Shown one piece after another: positions 17,225-25,109 of a stretch of DNA of 64,000 nucleotides. Source of the stretch: Mesorhizobium sp. GTDB taxonomy: Bacteria; Pseudomonadota; Alphaproteobacteria; Rhizobiales; Rhizobiaceae. The notes below the pieces were generated by a model. That model searched no databases and was not told the origin of the DNA. It saw only the letters and a program-made list of their open reading frames with translations. The DNA lies in assembly GCA_019635735.1 (NCBI GenBank), contig JAHBYX010000003.1:248001-312000 (forward strand). Reading direction: 5' to 3'. Positions within the stretch are counted from its first letter, which is position 1; each line of letters opens with the position of its first letter. The position numbers and the translations under genes are program-made.

Positions 17225-18547
17225 TCACGTCGCAGCATCGATCCGTTTCATCTCCGCCTTGAACGCCGACGCGACCTGCAGCGCATCGCGCATCACCTTC
17301 TTCCGCTCCAGCGTCAGAACCTCCCGGTCGCGCATCAGCCATTTACCCGCGACCATGACGTCGCGCACGTCGTCGGCCAGCGTCGAATAGACCAGCGTCG
17401 CGTAGGGATCGTAGATCGGCTGGAGGCGCGGCGCGGAGAGGTCGATGTGCACCAGGTCGGCCTGCTTGCCGGGCTCGATCGAGCCGATCCTGTCGTCCAT
17501 GCCGAGCACCGTTGCCCCCTCGATCGTGGCCATGCGGATGACCTCGACCACCGGCATTGGCTTCCTCGAATGGCCGAGCAGCTTCTGGAACATCGTCACC
17601 GGGCCGAACTGCGCGAACAGGTCGAGCCCGTTGCCGCTCATGGGCCCGTCCGTGCCGATGCCGACCGGCAGCCCCGCCCTTCGCATGGCCTCCACCGGGG
17701 CGATGCCCCTGCCCGCCTTGGCGTTGGAGCGGGCATTGTGGGCGACGCAGACGCGGGCATGCGCCATCTTCTCGATGTCGCTCTCGTTCACATGCAGGCA
17801 GTGGGCGCAGATCAGCCCCTTGCGCAAGAGGCCTGCCTTCTCGACCACCTCGACCGGGCGCAGACCATGGTTCTTCGCGCACCACTCCATCTCCGAATCC
17901 ATCTCGGCGAGGTGGATCTGCAACGGCACGTCGGGATTGTCGTCCGCCCATCGCGCGACGCGGTTCATCACCGCGATGTCCGTCGAATAGGGCGCGTGCG
18001 GGGCAATGGAGGGCGTCACGCGCGAATGGCCGCGGAACTCGGCGACGAGTTCCTCGGTCAGCGCGAAGCCTTCGTCGATGGTCTTGTGATCGGGCGGATT
18101 GAAGTCGGCGATCGTCTGGCCGACGACGCCGCGCATGCCGGCCTGGTCGATCACGCGCCCGACCTCGGTCTCGAAGTAATACATATCCGCCACGGCGGTG
18201 ACGCCGGAACTGATCATCTCGTAAACGCCGAGCGCCGTGCCGGCGCGCACCATCTCCGGCGTGACGAACTTGCGCTCCATCGGCAGGACGTAGCGGTAGA
18301 GCCTGTCGTCCACATCCTCGCCCAGCCCCCGGAACAGCGTCATGGCGATGTGGCAGTGCGGGTTGACCATGCCCGGCATCAGGATGTCGCCGGAAAGGTC
18401 GATCGTCTCGGCGCCCGGTATTGCCGGCGGCGCGCCGGACCCCGTGGCGGTGATGGTCTCGCCGTCCACCTGCACCCAGCCGTTCTCGATGACGGGCATG
18501 TCGGGCGTGCAGGGGAGGAGGAGGGCGTTTGTCAGGAGGAGGGTCAT
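17225..18547 (-). CDS. Amidohydrolase, SAH/MTA deaminase and TRZ/ATZ-like
   Basis: A 440-residue metal-dependent hydrolase of the amidohydrolase superfamily. Metal ligands are visible in MPGMVNPHCHIAM (HxH), the HLAEMDSE segment (His and the Glu that positions water), and GTDGPMSGN (Asp). The C-terminal beta-sandwich ends with the usual GKQADLVHIDL. Closest relatives by pattern are S-adenosylhomocysteine/5-methylthioadenosine deaminases and triazine hydrolases. It follows a PotABCD-like ABC transporter gene set on the same strand, with a palindromic repeat in the gap, so it may act on the imported compound, for example an aminated ring or nucleoside. Confidence 0.9.
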   Translation of the reverse strand: MTLLLTNALLLPCTPDMPVIENGWVQVDGETITATGSGAPPAIPGAETIDLSGDILMPGMVNPHCHIAMTLFRGLGEDVDDRLYRYVLPMERKFVTPEMVRAGTALGVYEMISSGVTAVADMYYFETEVGRVIDQAGMRGVVGQTIADFNPPDHKTIDEGFALTEELVAEFRGHSRVTPSIAPHAPYSTDIAVMNRVARWADDNPDVPLQIHLAEMDSEMEWCAKNHGLRPVEVVEKAGLLRKGLICAHCLHVNESDIEKMAHARVCVAHNARSNAKAGRGIAPVEAMRRAGLPVGIGTDGPMSGNGLDLFAQFGPVTMFQKLLGHSRKPMPVVEVIRMATIEGATVLGMDDRIGSIEPGKQADLVHIDLSAPRLQPIYDPYATLVYSTLADDVRDVMVAGKWLMRDREVLTLERKKVMRDALQVASAFKAEMKRIDAAT

Positions 18548-18576
18548 GGACGGTCAGCCGTGGGATCGCACGCATA

Positions 18577-18710
18577 CGCCCCCTCCACCGCCTTCGGTGG
18601 TCCCCCTCCCCCGCTTCGCAGGGGAGGAAATGCGGTCGCGGCCGGCCGCGGCCTCAATCCTCCCCCGTTTACGGGGGAGGGGGACCATGCGAAGCATGGT
18701 GGAGGGGGCG
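18577..18710. repeat. 134-bp inverted-repeat element (CCCCCTCC type)
   Basis: Starts CGCCCCCTCCACCGCCTTC and ends GCATGGTGGAGGGGGCG. The left arm contains GGTGGTCCCCCTCCCCCG and the right arm CGGGGGAGGGGGACCATGC, so the outer sequences pair over most of their length around a GGCCGGCC centre. It sits between the ABC ATPase gene and the amidohydrolase gene on the same strand and could fold in the mRNA, damping expression of the amidohydrolase. Confidence 0.8.
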
Positions 18711-18722
18711 GAGCCTGCCTCA

Positions 18723-19781
18723 TCACTCCGCCTTCAGCACGCAGCACTGGTCGGGCACAGGCACCAGCGTCGCCGTGGACCCCGGCTCCAGCGGTTCCGA
18801 CAATGCGCCATTGGCGACGATCGGGCCGGCGGCGGTGTCGCACTGGTATTGATAAGCGCGCCCGAGATAGGTGCGCAGCCCTGTCGTGGCCGGGATCCCC
18901 TCGCCCGTCCCCGGCACCACCCTCAGCCCGTCCGCGCGGCTCGCGAAAATGAAGCCGTCCGGAATCTCCCCGAAGCGCTCGCCCGACATCGCAAGCCTCG
19001 CCCCGCCGGCCGTCTCGGCGGTGACGTTCGCTCCGTCGCGGGCGACGACCTTCATCGGGATCAGGTTCTCGAAGCCGACGAAGCGGGCGACGAAGGAATT
19101 GGCCGGGCGCTGGTAGAGCGTCTCGGGCGTGTCGAACTGCATGATGCGGCCGGCATTCATGATCGCCACGCGGTCGGAGATCGAGAACGCCTCCTCCTGG
19201 TCGTGAGTCACGTAGACGGCGGTGGTGCGGTTGGCGCGCTGCAGCTGGCGGATCTCGACGCGCATGTCGATGCGGAGCTTGGCATCGAGGTTGGACAGCG
19301 GTTCGTCGAACATCAGGAGCGGCGGCTCGATGACCAGTGCGCGCGCCAGCGCGACGCGCTGCTTCTGCCCGCCCGACAGCGCGCCCGGCAGCCGGTCGGC
19401 GAGCGGGGCAAGGCCGACGCGCTCGAGCATGGCGCGGGCGCGCTTTTCGCGCTCCGGCCCGGCGATGCCACGCTGCTTGAGACCGAAGGCCACGTTCTCC
19501 AGAACGGTCAGATGCGGGAAGAGCGCGTAGTTCTGGAAGACCAGGCCGATGTCCCGCTTGTAGGCCGGAAGCCGTGTCAGGTCGCGCCCGCCGAGCGTGA
19601 TGGTGCCCGAGGTCGGTTCGAGAAAGCCGGCGATGAGGCGCAGCGTGGTGGTCTTGCCGCAGCCCGATGCGCCGAGCAGCGAGACGAGCTCGCCTTCGGC
19701 CACGTCGAGCGACAGGTCTTCCAGCACTTTGGTTGTGCCGTAGTGGGCGGTGACGTTTCGGACGGAAAGCGGCTGGGTCAT
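18723..19781 (-). CDS. ABC transporter ATP-binding protein (PotA-like)
   Basis: A 352-residue ATPase that energises the importer encoded by the three genes upstream. Walker A GASGCGKTT (about 38-46), Q-loop in GLVFQNYALFPHL, signature LSGGQKQRVALARAL, Walker [14 protein letters not shown], switch His in VYVTHDQEEAF. The last 110 residues form a TOBE/OB regulatory domain as in PotA and FbpC. Genes for both permeases end within a few bases of its start, so the set is one operon (binding protein, two permeases, ATPase). Confidence 0.95.
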   Translation of the reverse strand: MTQPLSVRNVTAHYGTTKVLEDLSLDVAEGELVSLLGASGCGKTTTLRLIAGFLEPTSGTITLGGRDLTRLPAYKRDIGLVFQNYALFPHLTVLENVAFGLKQRGIAGPEREKRARAMLERVGLAPLADRLPGALSGGQKQRVALARALVIEPPLLMFDEPLSNLDAKLRIDMRVEIRQLQRANRTTAVYVTHDQEEAFSISDRVAIMNAGRIMQFDTPETLYQRPANSFVARFVGFENLIPMKVVARDGANVTAETAGGARLAMSGERFGEIPDGFIFASRADGLRVVPGTGEGIPATTGLRTYLGRAYQYQCDTAAGPIVANGALSEPLEPGSTATLVPVPDQCCVLKAE

Positions 19782-19786
19782 CGGGA

Positions 19787-20575
19787 TTACTTCGTGAGGA
19801 ACGTCAGGCCGAGCGTCCGCTCCACGATCGCCATCACCGCCACGGTGAGCAGCATCAGGAGAACGGAGACGGAGGCGATCACGGGATCGAAGAACTGCTC
19901 GACATGGGCGAGGATCTGGATCGGCAGGGTGGAGATGCCGGGCCCGGTCAGGAACAGCGAGGTCGAGACGTCATTGATCGAGGTGATGAAGGCAAGGATG
20001 AAAGCCGCGATCACGCCCGACCGGACGTTCGGCAGGACGATCGTGAAGAAGGTCCTGGACGGCGGGCTGCCGAGCGAGATCGCGGCCTCTTCGATGGAGA
20101 AGTCGAACGAGGCGAGGCTCGCCGAGATCACTCGCACCGCGTAGGGCAGCACGAGCAGCGTGTGGCCGATCAGCAGCGTCGGGAAGATGGGCAGCGATGC
20201 GCCCACCGCGACCGACTTGAGCAGCGAGAAGCCGAGGACGATCTCCGGCACCAGGATCGGCAGGACGAAGACGGTCGAGAGCCACGTCGGCAGCTGGATC
20301 CGGTAACGGTTGAGCGCATAGGCGGCCGGAATGCCGATGACCAGAGCCAGCGCGGTCGCCAGGCAGGCGAGCTGCAGGCTGGTCACGATCGTCCGGCGGA
20401 AGGCGCCGATCTCGAAGATACGCTGGAACCAGTGCAGCGTGAAACCCTGCGGCGGGAAAGTGAGATAGGTCGTATCCGAGACCGCCGCGCCGAGGATGAT
20501 GATCAGCGGGCCGACCAGGAAGATGTAGACGGCCACCGTCAGCAGGATGAGCGGGAGGGGGATCCTGGTCGCCAT
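19787..20575 (-). CDS. ABC transporter permease (PotC-like)
   Basis: A 262-residue inner-membrane permease with six predicted helices. The ABC-coupling EAA loop is seen as EEAAISLGSPPSRTFFTIVLP. The start at 20575 (MATRIPLPLILLTVAVYIF) follows 11 bp after the stop of the upstream permease; the much longer open frame continuing upstream overlaps that gene and is not coding. Pairs with the permease at 20587 to form the pore of a spermidine/putrescine-type importer. Confidence 0.93.
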   Translation of the reverse strand: MATRIPLPLILLTVAVYIFLVGPLIIILGAAVSDTTYLTFPPQGFTLHWFQRIFEIGAFRRTIVTSLQLACLATALALVIGIPAAYALNRYRIQLPTWLSTVFVLPILVPEIVLGFSLLKSVAVGASLPIFPTLLIGHTLLVLPYAVRVISASLASFDFSIEEAAISLGSPPSRTFFTIVLPNVRSGVIAAFILAFITSINDVSTSLFLTGPGISTLPIQILAHVEQFFDPVIASVSVLLMLLTVAVMAIVERTLGLTFLTK

Positions 20576-20586
20576 CGCGTCGCCCC

Positions 20587-21414
20587 TCAGGTCGCCATCG
20601 GGTTGAGGCGCTTGGCGACGCGCGTCATCAGGAGCACGATCGCAATCGTGATCACGACCATGATCGTGGCGATCGTCGAGGCGCTGATCCAGTCGAAGTT
20701 CACCATCGCCTGCTGGTACATCAGCGTGCCCATCACCATCTGCTTCTCGCCGCCGAGAAGCTGCGGCGTGGCGTAGGAGGTGAACGAGCCGGTGAAGACG
20801 AGAACGGCACCGACGATCAGGCCGGGCACCGCGAGTGGAAAGACGACCTGACGGAAGGTCGAGCCCGGGCTCGCACCGAGCGACGCGGAAGCCTGGATCA
20901 GGTCGTCCGGTATGTTCTCCAGCACGCCGACCAGCGTCAGGATCATCAGAGGCGTGAACAGGTAGACCATCGCGACGATGACCGACCCTTGCGTGTAGAG
21001 CATCGCGAATGGCTCGTCGGTTACGCCTATGGCCAGCAGCAGGTTGTTCAGGATGCCGTTCTTGCCGAGGATGATGAGCCAGGCGAACGAACGCACCACG
21101 ACGCCGGTCAGAAGCGGGAAGACGGCGGCGATGATCAGGATGCTCTTCAGGTTGCGCGGGGCGCGCGAGACGACATAGGCCGTCAGGAAGCCGAGCAGCA
21201 GCGAGATGGCGGTCGTGGCGAGCGAGATCTCCAGCGTCCGCCAGAGCACCCTGCGCCGGAAGCCACTGGAGAAGAAGTTGACGTAGGGCGCGAAGGGACC
21301 TGCGCCCTCCCCGAAGGTCGAGCCGATGGTGCCTGCCACCGGCAGCACCAGGAACAGCACGACGAGCAGGGTCGCAGGCAGAGCCAGCCACCAGCCGATA
21401 TGGCGCTTCAACAT
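20587..21414 (-). CDS. ABC transporter permease (PotB-like)
   Basis: A 275-residue membrane protein, first helix ALPATLLVVLFLVLPVAG, with about six membrane segments and the coupling loop QASASLGASPGSTFRQVVFP. It is the first permease of the set. The 142-bp gap that separates it from the binding-protein gene holds a perfect hairpin, an arrangement usual where the binding protein is made in excess of the membrane parts. Confidence 0.93.
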   Translation of the reverse strand: MLKRHIGWWLALPATLLVVLFLVLPVAGTIGSTFGEGAGPFAPYVNFFSSGFRRRVLWRTLEISLATTAISLLLGFLTAYVVSRAPRNLKSILIIAAVFPLLTGVVVRSFAWLIILGKNGILNNLLLAIGVTDEPFAMLYTQGSVIVAMVYLFTPLMILTLVGVLENIPDDLIQASASLGASPGSTFRQVVFPLAVPGLIVGAVLVFTGSFTSYATPQLLGGEKQMVMGTLMYQQAMVNFDWISASTIATIMVVITIAIVLLMTRVAKRLNPMAT

Positions 21415-21510
21415 GGGAACCGATCAATCGTCACAAGGGGCCATGCTCGTGCAGAGATGGCCTGCCACCCGGGGGCCCGCTGCCTGCGGCAGCTCCCCGG
21501 TTCGCGATCT

Positions 21511-21535
21511 TTCATCGTGCCGCCGGCACGATGAA
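21511..21535 (-). promoter_or_regulatory. Post-binding-protein mRNA hairpin
   Basis: Arms TTCATCGTGCCG and CGGCACGATGAA around a single C, i.e. a 25-bp near-perfect palindrome, 22 bp after the binding-protein stop codon and 97 bp before the first permease. No T run follows, so it would stabilise the upstream mRNA end or weaken read-through rather than end transcription outright. Confidence 0.6.
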
Positions 21536-21556
21536 TTCGCTGCTTGAAGCGATCGC

Positions 21557-22579
21557 TCACCCCCCGAATATCTCGTTCCAGCGCTCGATCCACGCGCCCT
21601 TGGCGGCATTGAGCTTGGAATAGTCGATCCGCTTCAGGTTCTTGATCATGTCGGCGCCGTAGGTCCACTGCACTGCCTGTTCAGGCGTCAGCGTCACCGA
21701 CGTGGCCACCGGCGCGTCGACGCCATTCTCGGCCAGCGTCTGCTGAACGGCCGGGTCCAGGATGAAGTTGATGAACTCGTGCGCGAGCTCGGGCTCCGCC
21801 GCGCCCTTCGGTATGTTGACGGTGTTGAGCGTGGCAATCGCGTCGGGAAGGTCGGCCCACTTGATGGTCGGGACCGCCTTCTTCAGCTGGCCGAGGACGA
21901 AATCCTGCGCCAGCGAGGCGGTGACCTCGCCCGTCGAGAACAGGTTCACCAGTTCCGAACCGGTGTTGTAGTTCTTGACGACGTTCGGCTTGATCTTCTC
22001 GATCTCCGCGAAGGCCGGATCGGCGTTGGTGAACGCGTCGGTGCCGGCCTTGTCGCCCGCGAGCAGCACGACCATCGGGCCGGCTGTCGTGGTGATGCCC
22101 GGCAGCGAAAGCGAGGCTTTCAGGTCTTCGCGCCACAGGTCTGCCCAGGACGTGATCGGCTTCACCTTGGCCTCGTCGTACATGATGCCGACGCGGCCGA
22201 TCGTGTAAGCCGGGCCGTAGCCGCCCTGCGGATCCTTTGCGAGATCGTAGAGGCCGGCGAGATTGGGAAGCTTCGCCGGGTCGACCTTCTGGAACAGTCC
22301 TTCCTCGATGCCGATCTGGGAATAGGAGTCGGTGAAGTAGGCCACGTCGACGCCCGCCCCGCCGCGCTGCTTGATCTTGTTGAGGCGGTCGGCATTGTTT
22401 CCGGTCTCGAACACCAGCTCGCAGCCGCACTTCTCCTGGAACGGCTTGACGATGAACTGGTCGAGCTTCTCGCCGTTGAAGCCCCACCAGGAGATCGTCA
22501 GCGTCTTGGCCTCGGCGGACGCCACGGAGAGCGCCAGTGTCGATGCGGCTGCCAGAATTGCGGTGCGGAGGATGGTCAT
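21557..22579 (-). CDS. ABC transporter periplasmic binding protein (PotD-like)
   Basis: A 340-residue binding protein with a Sec signal peptide (MTILRTAILAAASTLALSVA, cleavage after about ASAEA). The mature start LTISWWGFNGEKLDQFIVKPF and the segment VDVAYFTDSYSQIGIEEGLF are typical of the PotD/PotF cluster of binding proteins. Two cysteines (EKCGCE) lie close together. The ligand may be a polyamine, an amino acid or another cation; the amidohydrolase downstream hints at an aminated compound. First gene of the operon and divergent from a SorC-family regulator. Confidence 0.92.
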   Translation of the reverse strand: MTILRTAILAAASTLALSVASAEAKTLTISWWGFNGEKLDQFIVKPFQEKCGCELVFETGNNADRLNKIKQRGGAGVDVAYFTDSYSQIGIEEGLFQKVDPAKLPNLAGLYDLAKDPQGGYGPAYTIGRVGIMYDEAKVKPITSWADLWREDLKASLSLPGITTTAGPMVVLLAGDKAGTDAFTNADPAFAEIEKIKPNVVKNYNTGSELVNLFSTGEVTASLAQDFVLGQLKKAVPTIKWADLPDAIATLNTVNIPKGAAEPELAHEFINFILDPAVQQTLAENGVDAPVATSVTLTPEQAVQWTYGADMIKNLKRIDYSKLNAAKGAWIERWNEIFGG

Positions 22580-22625
22580 GTCGTGCCCCTATCTGAATGC
22601 TCAGCCGTCTGCGCCGGCGTCGCGA

Positions 22626-22655
22626 AATGTATGACGAGCTTGTTTTGTATGACAA
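22626..22655 (-). promoter_or_regulatory. Candidate sigma-70 promoter of the PotABCD-like operon
   Basis: On the minus strand TTGTCA, an 18-bp spacer and TACATT, 47 bp upstream of the binding-protein start. The -35 and -10 regions also form a direct repeat (AAGCTTTGTCATACA and AAGCTCGTCATACA, 18 bp apart), i.e. two copies on the same face of the helix, which could be regulator half-sites overlapping the promoter. Confidence 0.5.
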
Positions 22656-22732
22656 AGCTTATTTTTGAAGCGCCCGCCCTGCAAGTCCAAAGAAGCGGCA
22701 GGGAATGGACGGAACGTGGGCAGTTGCCGCTC

Positions 22733-22747
22733 GGACCAAATTGGTCC
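22733..22747. promoter_or_regulatory. Candidate SorC operator
   Basis: GGACCAAATTGGTCC, a near-perfect 15-bp palindrome in the divergent interval, 44 bp before the SorC-family gene and about 78 bp from the candidate promoter of the ABC operon. Its place fits autorepression or control of both sides. Confidence 0.45.
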
Positions 22748-22790
22748 TATCAAGTTCCCCTGCGCTAGAATTCCATCGGAAAGCCGGCTC

Positions 22791-23738
22791 ATGGCCACGA
22801 TCAATCCCAAGCTCGACGACGCGGCCCGCGCCGGCTGGCTCTATTATGTTGCCGGCAATACGCAGGACCAGATCGCCGCCAAGTTGGGTGTTTCTCGCCA
22901 GTCGGCGCAGCGCCTCGTTTCGCTTGCCGTGGCGGAAGGTCTGGTGAAGGTCAGGATCGATCATCCGATCGCGCAATGCCTGTCGCTTGCCAAGGATCTG
23001 ACTGAGCGATTCGGTCTTGCCTTCTGCGAGGTCGTGCCGAGCGATCCGGGCTCCAATTCGACGACGCTCGGCGTCGCGCAGGCCGTAGCCGCCGAAATCG
23101 AGCGCTGGCTGTCGAAGAGCGAGCCGATCGTGCTGGCGATGGGGACCGGGCGGACATTGAAGGCGGCGGTGGAACAGCTTCCGTCGATCGACGGGCCGCA
23201 GCACAAGGTGGTGTCGCTGACCGGCAATATCGCACCGGACGGGTCGGCCGCTTACTACAACGTCGTCTTCACGATGGCCGACACGGTGAAGTCGCGCTCC
23301 TTCCCGATGCCGCTGCCGGTCATCGCCTCGTCGAAGGCGGAGCGGGAGATGCTGCATGCTCAGGCAATGATCCGCCCGACGCTCGAGCTTGCCGCCCGCG
23401 CCGACGTCACCTTCGTCGGCATCGGCGAGCTCGGGTCCAACGCGCCGCTCGTCCTTGACGGTTTCGTGTCGGAGGCGGAACTCGCGGCGCTGCGCAAGGC
23501 AGGCGCCGTCGGCGAAATCGTCGGCTGGGCGTTCGACGCGGACGGGGCACTGATCGAGGGCATCACCAACGACCGCGTCGCTTCGGCGCCGATCCCGGAC
23601 CGGTCGCGCTCGCTGGTCATCGCCGCCGCAATGGGGAGCGCCAAGCTCCCAGCAATCGCAGCCGCGATCCGCGGCGGGCTCGTCAACGGCCTCATCACCG
23701 ACGAAGCGACCGCGAAGGCGCTGCTCGAGATACACTAG
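22791..23738 (+). CDS. SorC/DeoR-type sugar-binding transcriptional regulator
   Basis: A 315-residue regulator with an N-terminal helix-turn-helix (YYVAGNTQDQIAAKLGVSRQSAQRLVS) and a C-terminal phosphosugar-binding domain of the SorC family (LAMGTGRTLKAAVEQLP, FVGIGELGSNAP, GLITDEATAKALLE). The start at 22791 was chosen because upstream residues of the open frame are unlike the family. SorC proteins respond to phosphorylated sugars or polyols. It is divergent from the PotABCD-like operon, but its ligand type fits the polyol operon starting at 25110, so either may be its target. Confidence 0.92.
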   Translation: MATINPKLDDAARAGWLYYVAGNTQDQIAAKLGVSRQSAQRLVSLAVAEGLVKVRIDHPIAQCLSLAKDLTERFGLAFCEVVPSDPGSNSTTLGVAQAVAAEIERWLSKSEPIVLAMGTGRTLKAAVEQLPSIDGPQHKVVSLTGNIAPDGSAAYYNVVFTMADTVKSRSFPMPLPVIASSKAEREMLHAQAMIRPTLELAARADVTFVGIGELGSNAPLVLDGFVSEAELAALRKAGAVGEIVGWAFDADGALIEGITNDRVASAPIPDRSRSLVIAAAMGSAKLPAIAAAIRGGLVNGLITDEATAKALLEIH

Positions 23739-23744
23739 CCGGGC

Positions 23745-23996
23745 TTATACCGCGTGCGGCACGATCGCCAAGGGACGGCACGCGTCCCTGTCGTCGGTGC
23801 GGCGCCCGCCGCGCTCGACGGCATCACCGATTTCGGCATCATCCAGGATACCGATGTCCCGGCGCAGATAGGCCGGAAGATCCTCGATGTGGCGGACAGC
23901 CATCGCATTGCTGCGCCTTCTGGCATGGTCAAGCATCACGATCTCCACGGCATCGACCACGTGGGCGAAGACGGAGCGCACGGTTTCGATCAGCAT
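23745..23996 (-). CDS. DUF1127-like small protein
   Basis: An 83-residue protein, MLIETVRSVFAHVVDAVEIV, in which an arginine-rich turn (DHARRRSNAMAVRHIEDLPAYLRRDIGI) matches the DUF1127 pattern, where a conserved LxxLxxxxLxDIG helix binds RNA in characterised relatives. The start at 23996 has an excellent GGAAGGAGG binding site; the frame is open to 24083 without one. It is convergent with the SorC gene and divergent from a LysR gene, an arrangement often seen for DUF1127 genes in rhizobia. The C-terminal 30 residues (ERGGRRTDDRDACRPLAIVP) are not part of the motif. Function is not established here. Confidence 0.75.
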   Translation of the reverse strand: MLIETVRSVFAHVVDAVEIVMLDHARRRSNAMAVRHIEDLPAYLRRDIGILDDAEIGDAVERGGRRTDDRDACRPLAIVPHAV

Positions 23997-24095
23997 GGGA
24001 GCCTCCTTCCACTGCATTCGATACCTTCCAGATGGACCGGGAGCGGCTTGTTCACCAATTGAACGTTGCGTATCATGCATCAAGAGGCCTTATGC

Positions 24096-24995
24096 ATGTC
24101 GACACGTCTCCCCCCTCTTTCAGCACTCCGCGCCTTCGAGGCAGCGGCGCGGCATCTGAGCTTTACCCGCGCGGCCGAAGAACTCGCCATGACCCAGGCG
24201 GCGGTGAGCTATCAGATCAAGGTCCTGGAAGAGCGGGTCGGGTCGGCGCTGTTCGTGCGCAAGCCGAGGCAGGTGCTGCTGACGGAGACGGGCCAGGCTC
24301 TCGCGGTCGCATCGACCGATGCCTTCAGGAAGATCGCGGAGGCTTATGAAACTGCGCGGACGGGCGGCCAGGGCACGCTGTCGATCAGCACCATCACCAC
24401 CTTCGCCGCAAACTGGCTGGCACTGCATCTCGGCGCCTTCCAGATGGACAATCCGAGGATAGCGGTAAGGATCGAGACGTCGGATGTCCTCGTCGACCTG
24501 GCGCGCGACAATTTCGATGTCGCCATCCGCTCGAGTCCAGTCGGCGAGTGGGCGGGGCTCGATTCCCACTTTCTGTTTCGGGAGACCTTCGCCCCGATGC
24601 TCAGCCCGGCGCTCGCCGCCAGCATCGGGGGCGTACGTGAACCCGCCGACCTGCTCAGGCTTCCCATCATCGATGCCGGAGACCCTTGGTGGACGATCTG
24701 GTTCAGCCTGGCAGGAGTCGATGCGGCGGACGCGCTCGCGGCGCGGCCCCGAAGCCAGTTCGGCTCCCAGAGCTATGAAGGTCGCGCGGCCGTCGCGGGT
24801 CTCGGCGTCGGCATCCTCACGCCGGCCATGTTCAGCCAGGAGCTCGTGGCCGGCAGCCTGATCCAGCCTTTCGACATCCTCGGCCAGGACGAGCGCTCCT
24901 ACTGGCTGGTCCACCAGACGACACGCCGCAACGTGCCGAAGATCCGCGCCTTCCGGGAATGGCTGCTCGCCGAACTCACCCTCTCGTCCCGCTGA
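24096..24995 (+). CDS. LysR-family regulator, GcvA-like
   Basis: A 299-residue LysR protein. The N-terminal winged helix-turn-helix is LRAFEAAARHLSFTRAAEELAMTQAAVSYQIK with the usual second-helix spacing, followed by the effector-binding domain (AGSLIQPFDILGQDERSYWLV). The start at 24096 gives MSTRLPPLSALRAFEA, the standard GcvA-type beginning, with GAGG nine bases before it; earlier Met codons in the frame are less likely. It is divergent from the DUF1127-like gene and probably controls it. Effector unknown. Confidence 0.92.
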   Translation: MSTRLPPLSALRAFEAAARHLSFTRAAEELAMTQAAVSYQIKVLEERVGSALFVRKPRQVLLTETGQALAVASTDAFRKIAEAYETARTGGQGTLSISTITTFAANWLALHLGAFQMDNPRIAVRIETSDVLVDLARDNFDVAIRSSPVGEWAGLDSHFLFRETFAPMLSPALAASIGGVREPADLLRLPIIDAGDPWWTIWFSLAGVDAADALAARPRSQFGSQSYEGRAAVAGLGVGILTPAMFSQELVAGSLIQPFDILGQDERSYWLVHQTTRRNVPKIRAFREWLLAELTLSSR

Positions 24996-25032
24996 TCCGA
25001 TCGGCCTGCTGCGCCGCAGCAACGAATCCGGC

Positions 25033-25086
25033 TTGACCTAGATCAGAGAGTATGAGTAATTGCCCACAGCCAAGGCATTTGCTCAT
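25033..25086. promoter_or_regulatory. Polyol operon promoter with long inverted-repeat operator
   Basis: A promoter-like TTGACC (25033) is spaced 16 bp from AGTAAT (25055). Across that -10 lies an inverted repeat with 13-bp arms, ATGAGTAATTGCC (25052-25064) and GGCATTTGCTCAT (25074-25086), 11 of 13 positions symmetric, 9-bp spacer. Its position fits a repressor site for the smoE operon. SorC-family regulators bind sites of this kind, and one is encoded at 22791; the link is inferred. Confidence 0.55.
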
Positions 25087-25109
25087 TCGGCTGTATTGGG
25101 AGGAAATCG

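Noticed and set aside
17207..18952. 581-codon plus-strand frame
   Set aside because: Antisense to the amidohydrolase and runs through a repeat; no features.
19787..21427. 546-codon version of the PotC-like permease
   Set aside because: The first 284 codons overlap the other permease in another frame; the real start is at 20575.
25033..25046. TTGACCTAGATCAG as an FNR box before smoE
   Set aside because: One mismatch in the arm and overlap with a good -35 element; better read as part of the promoter.
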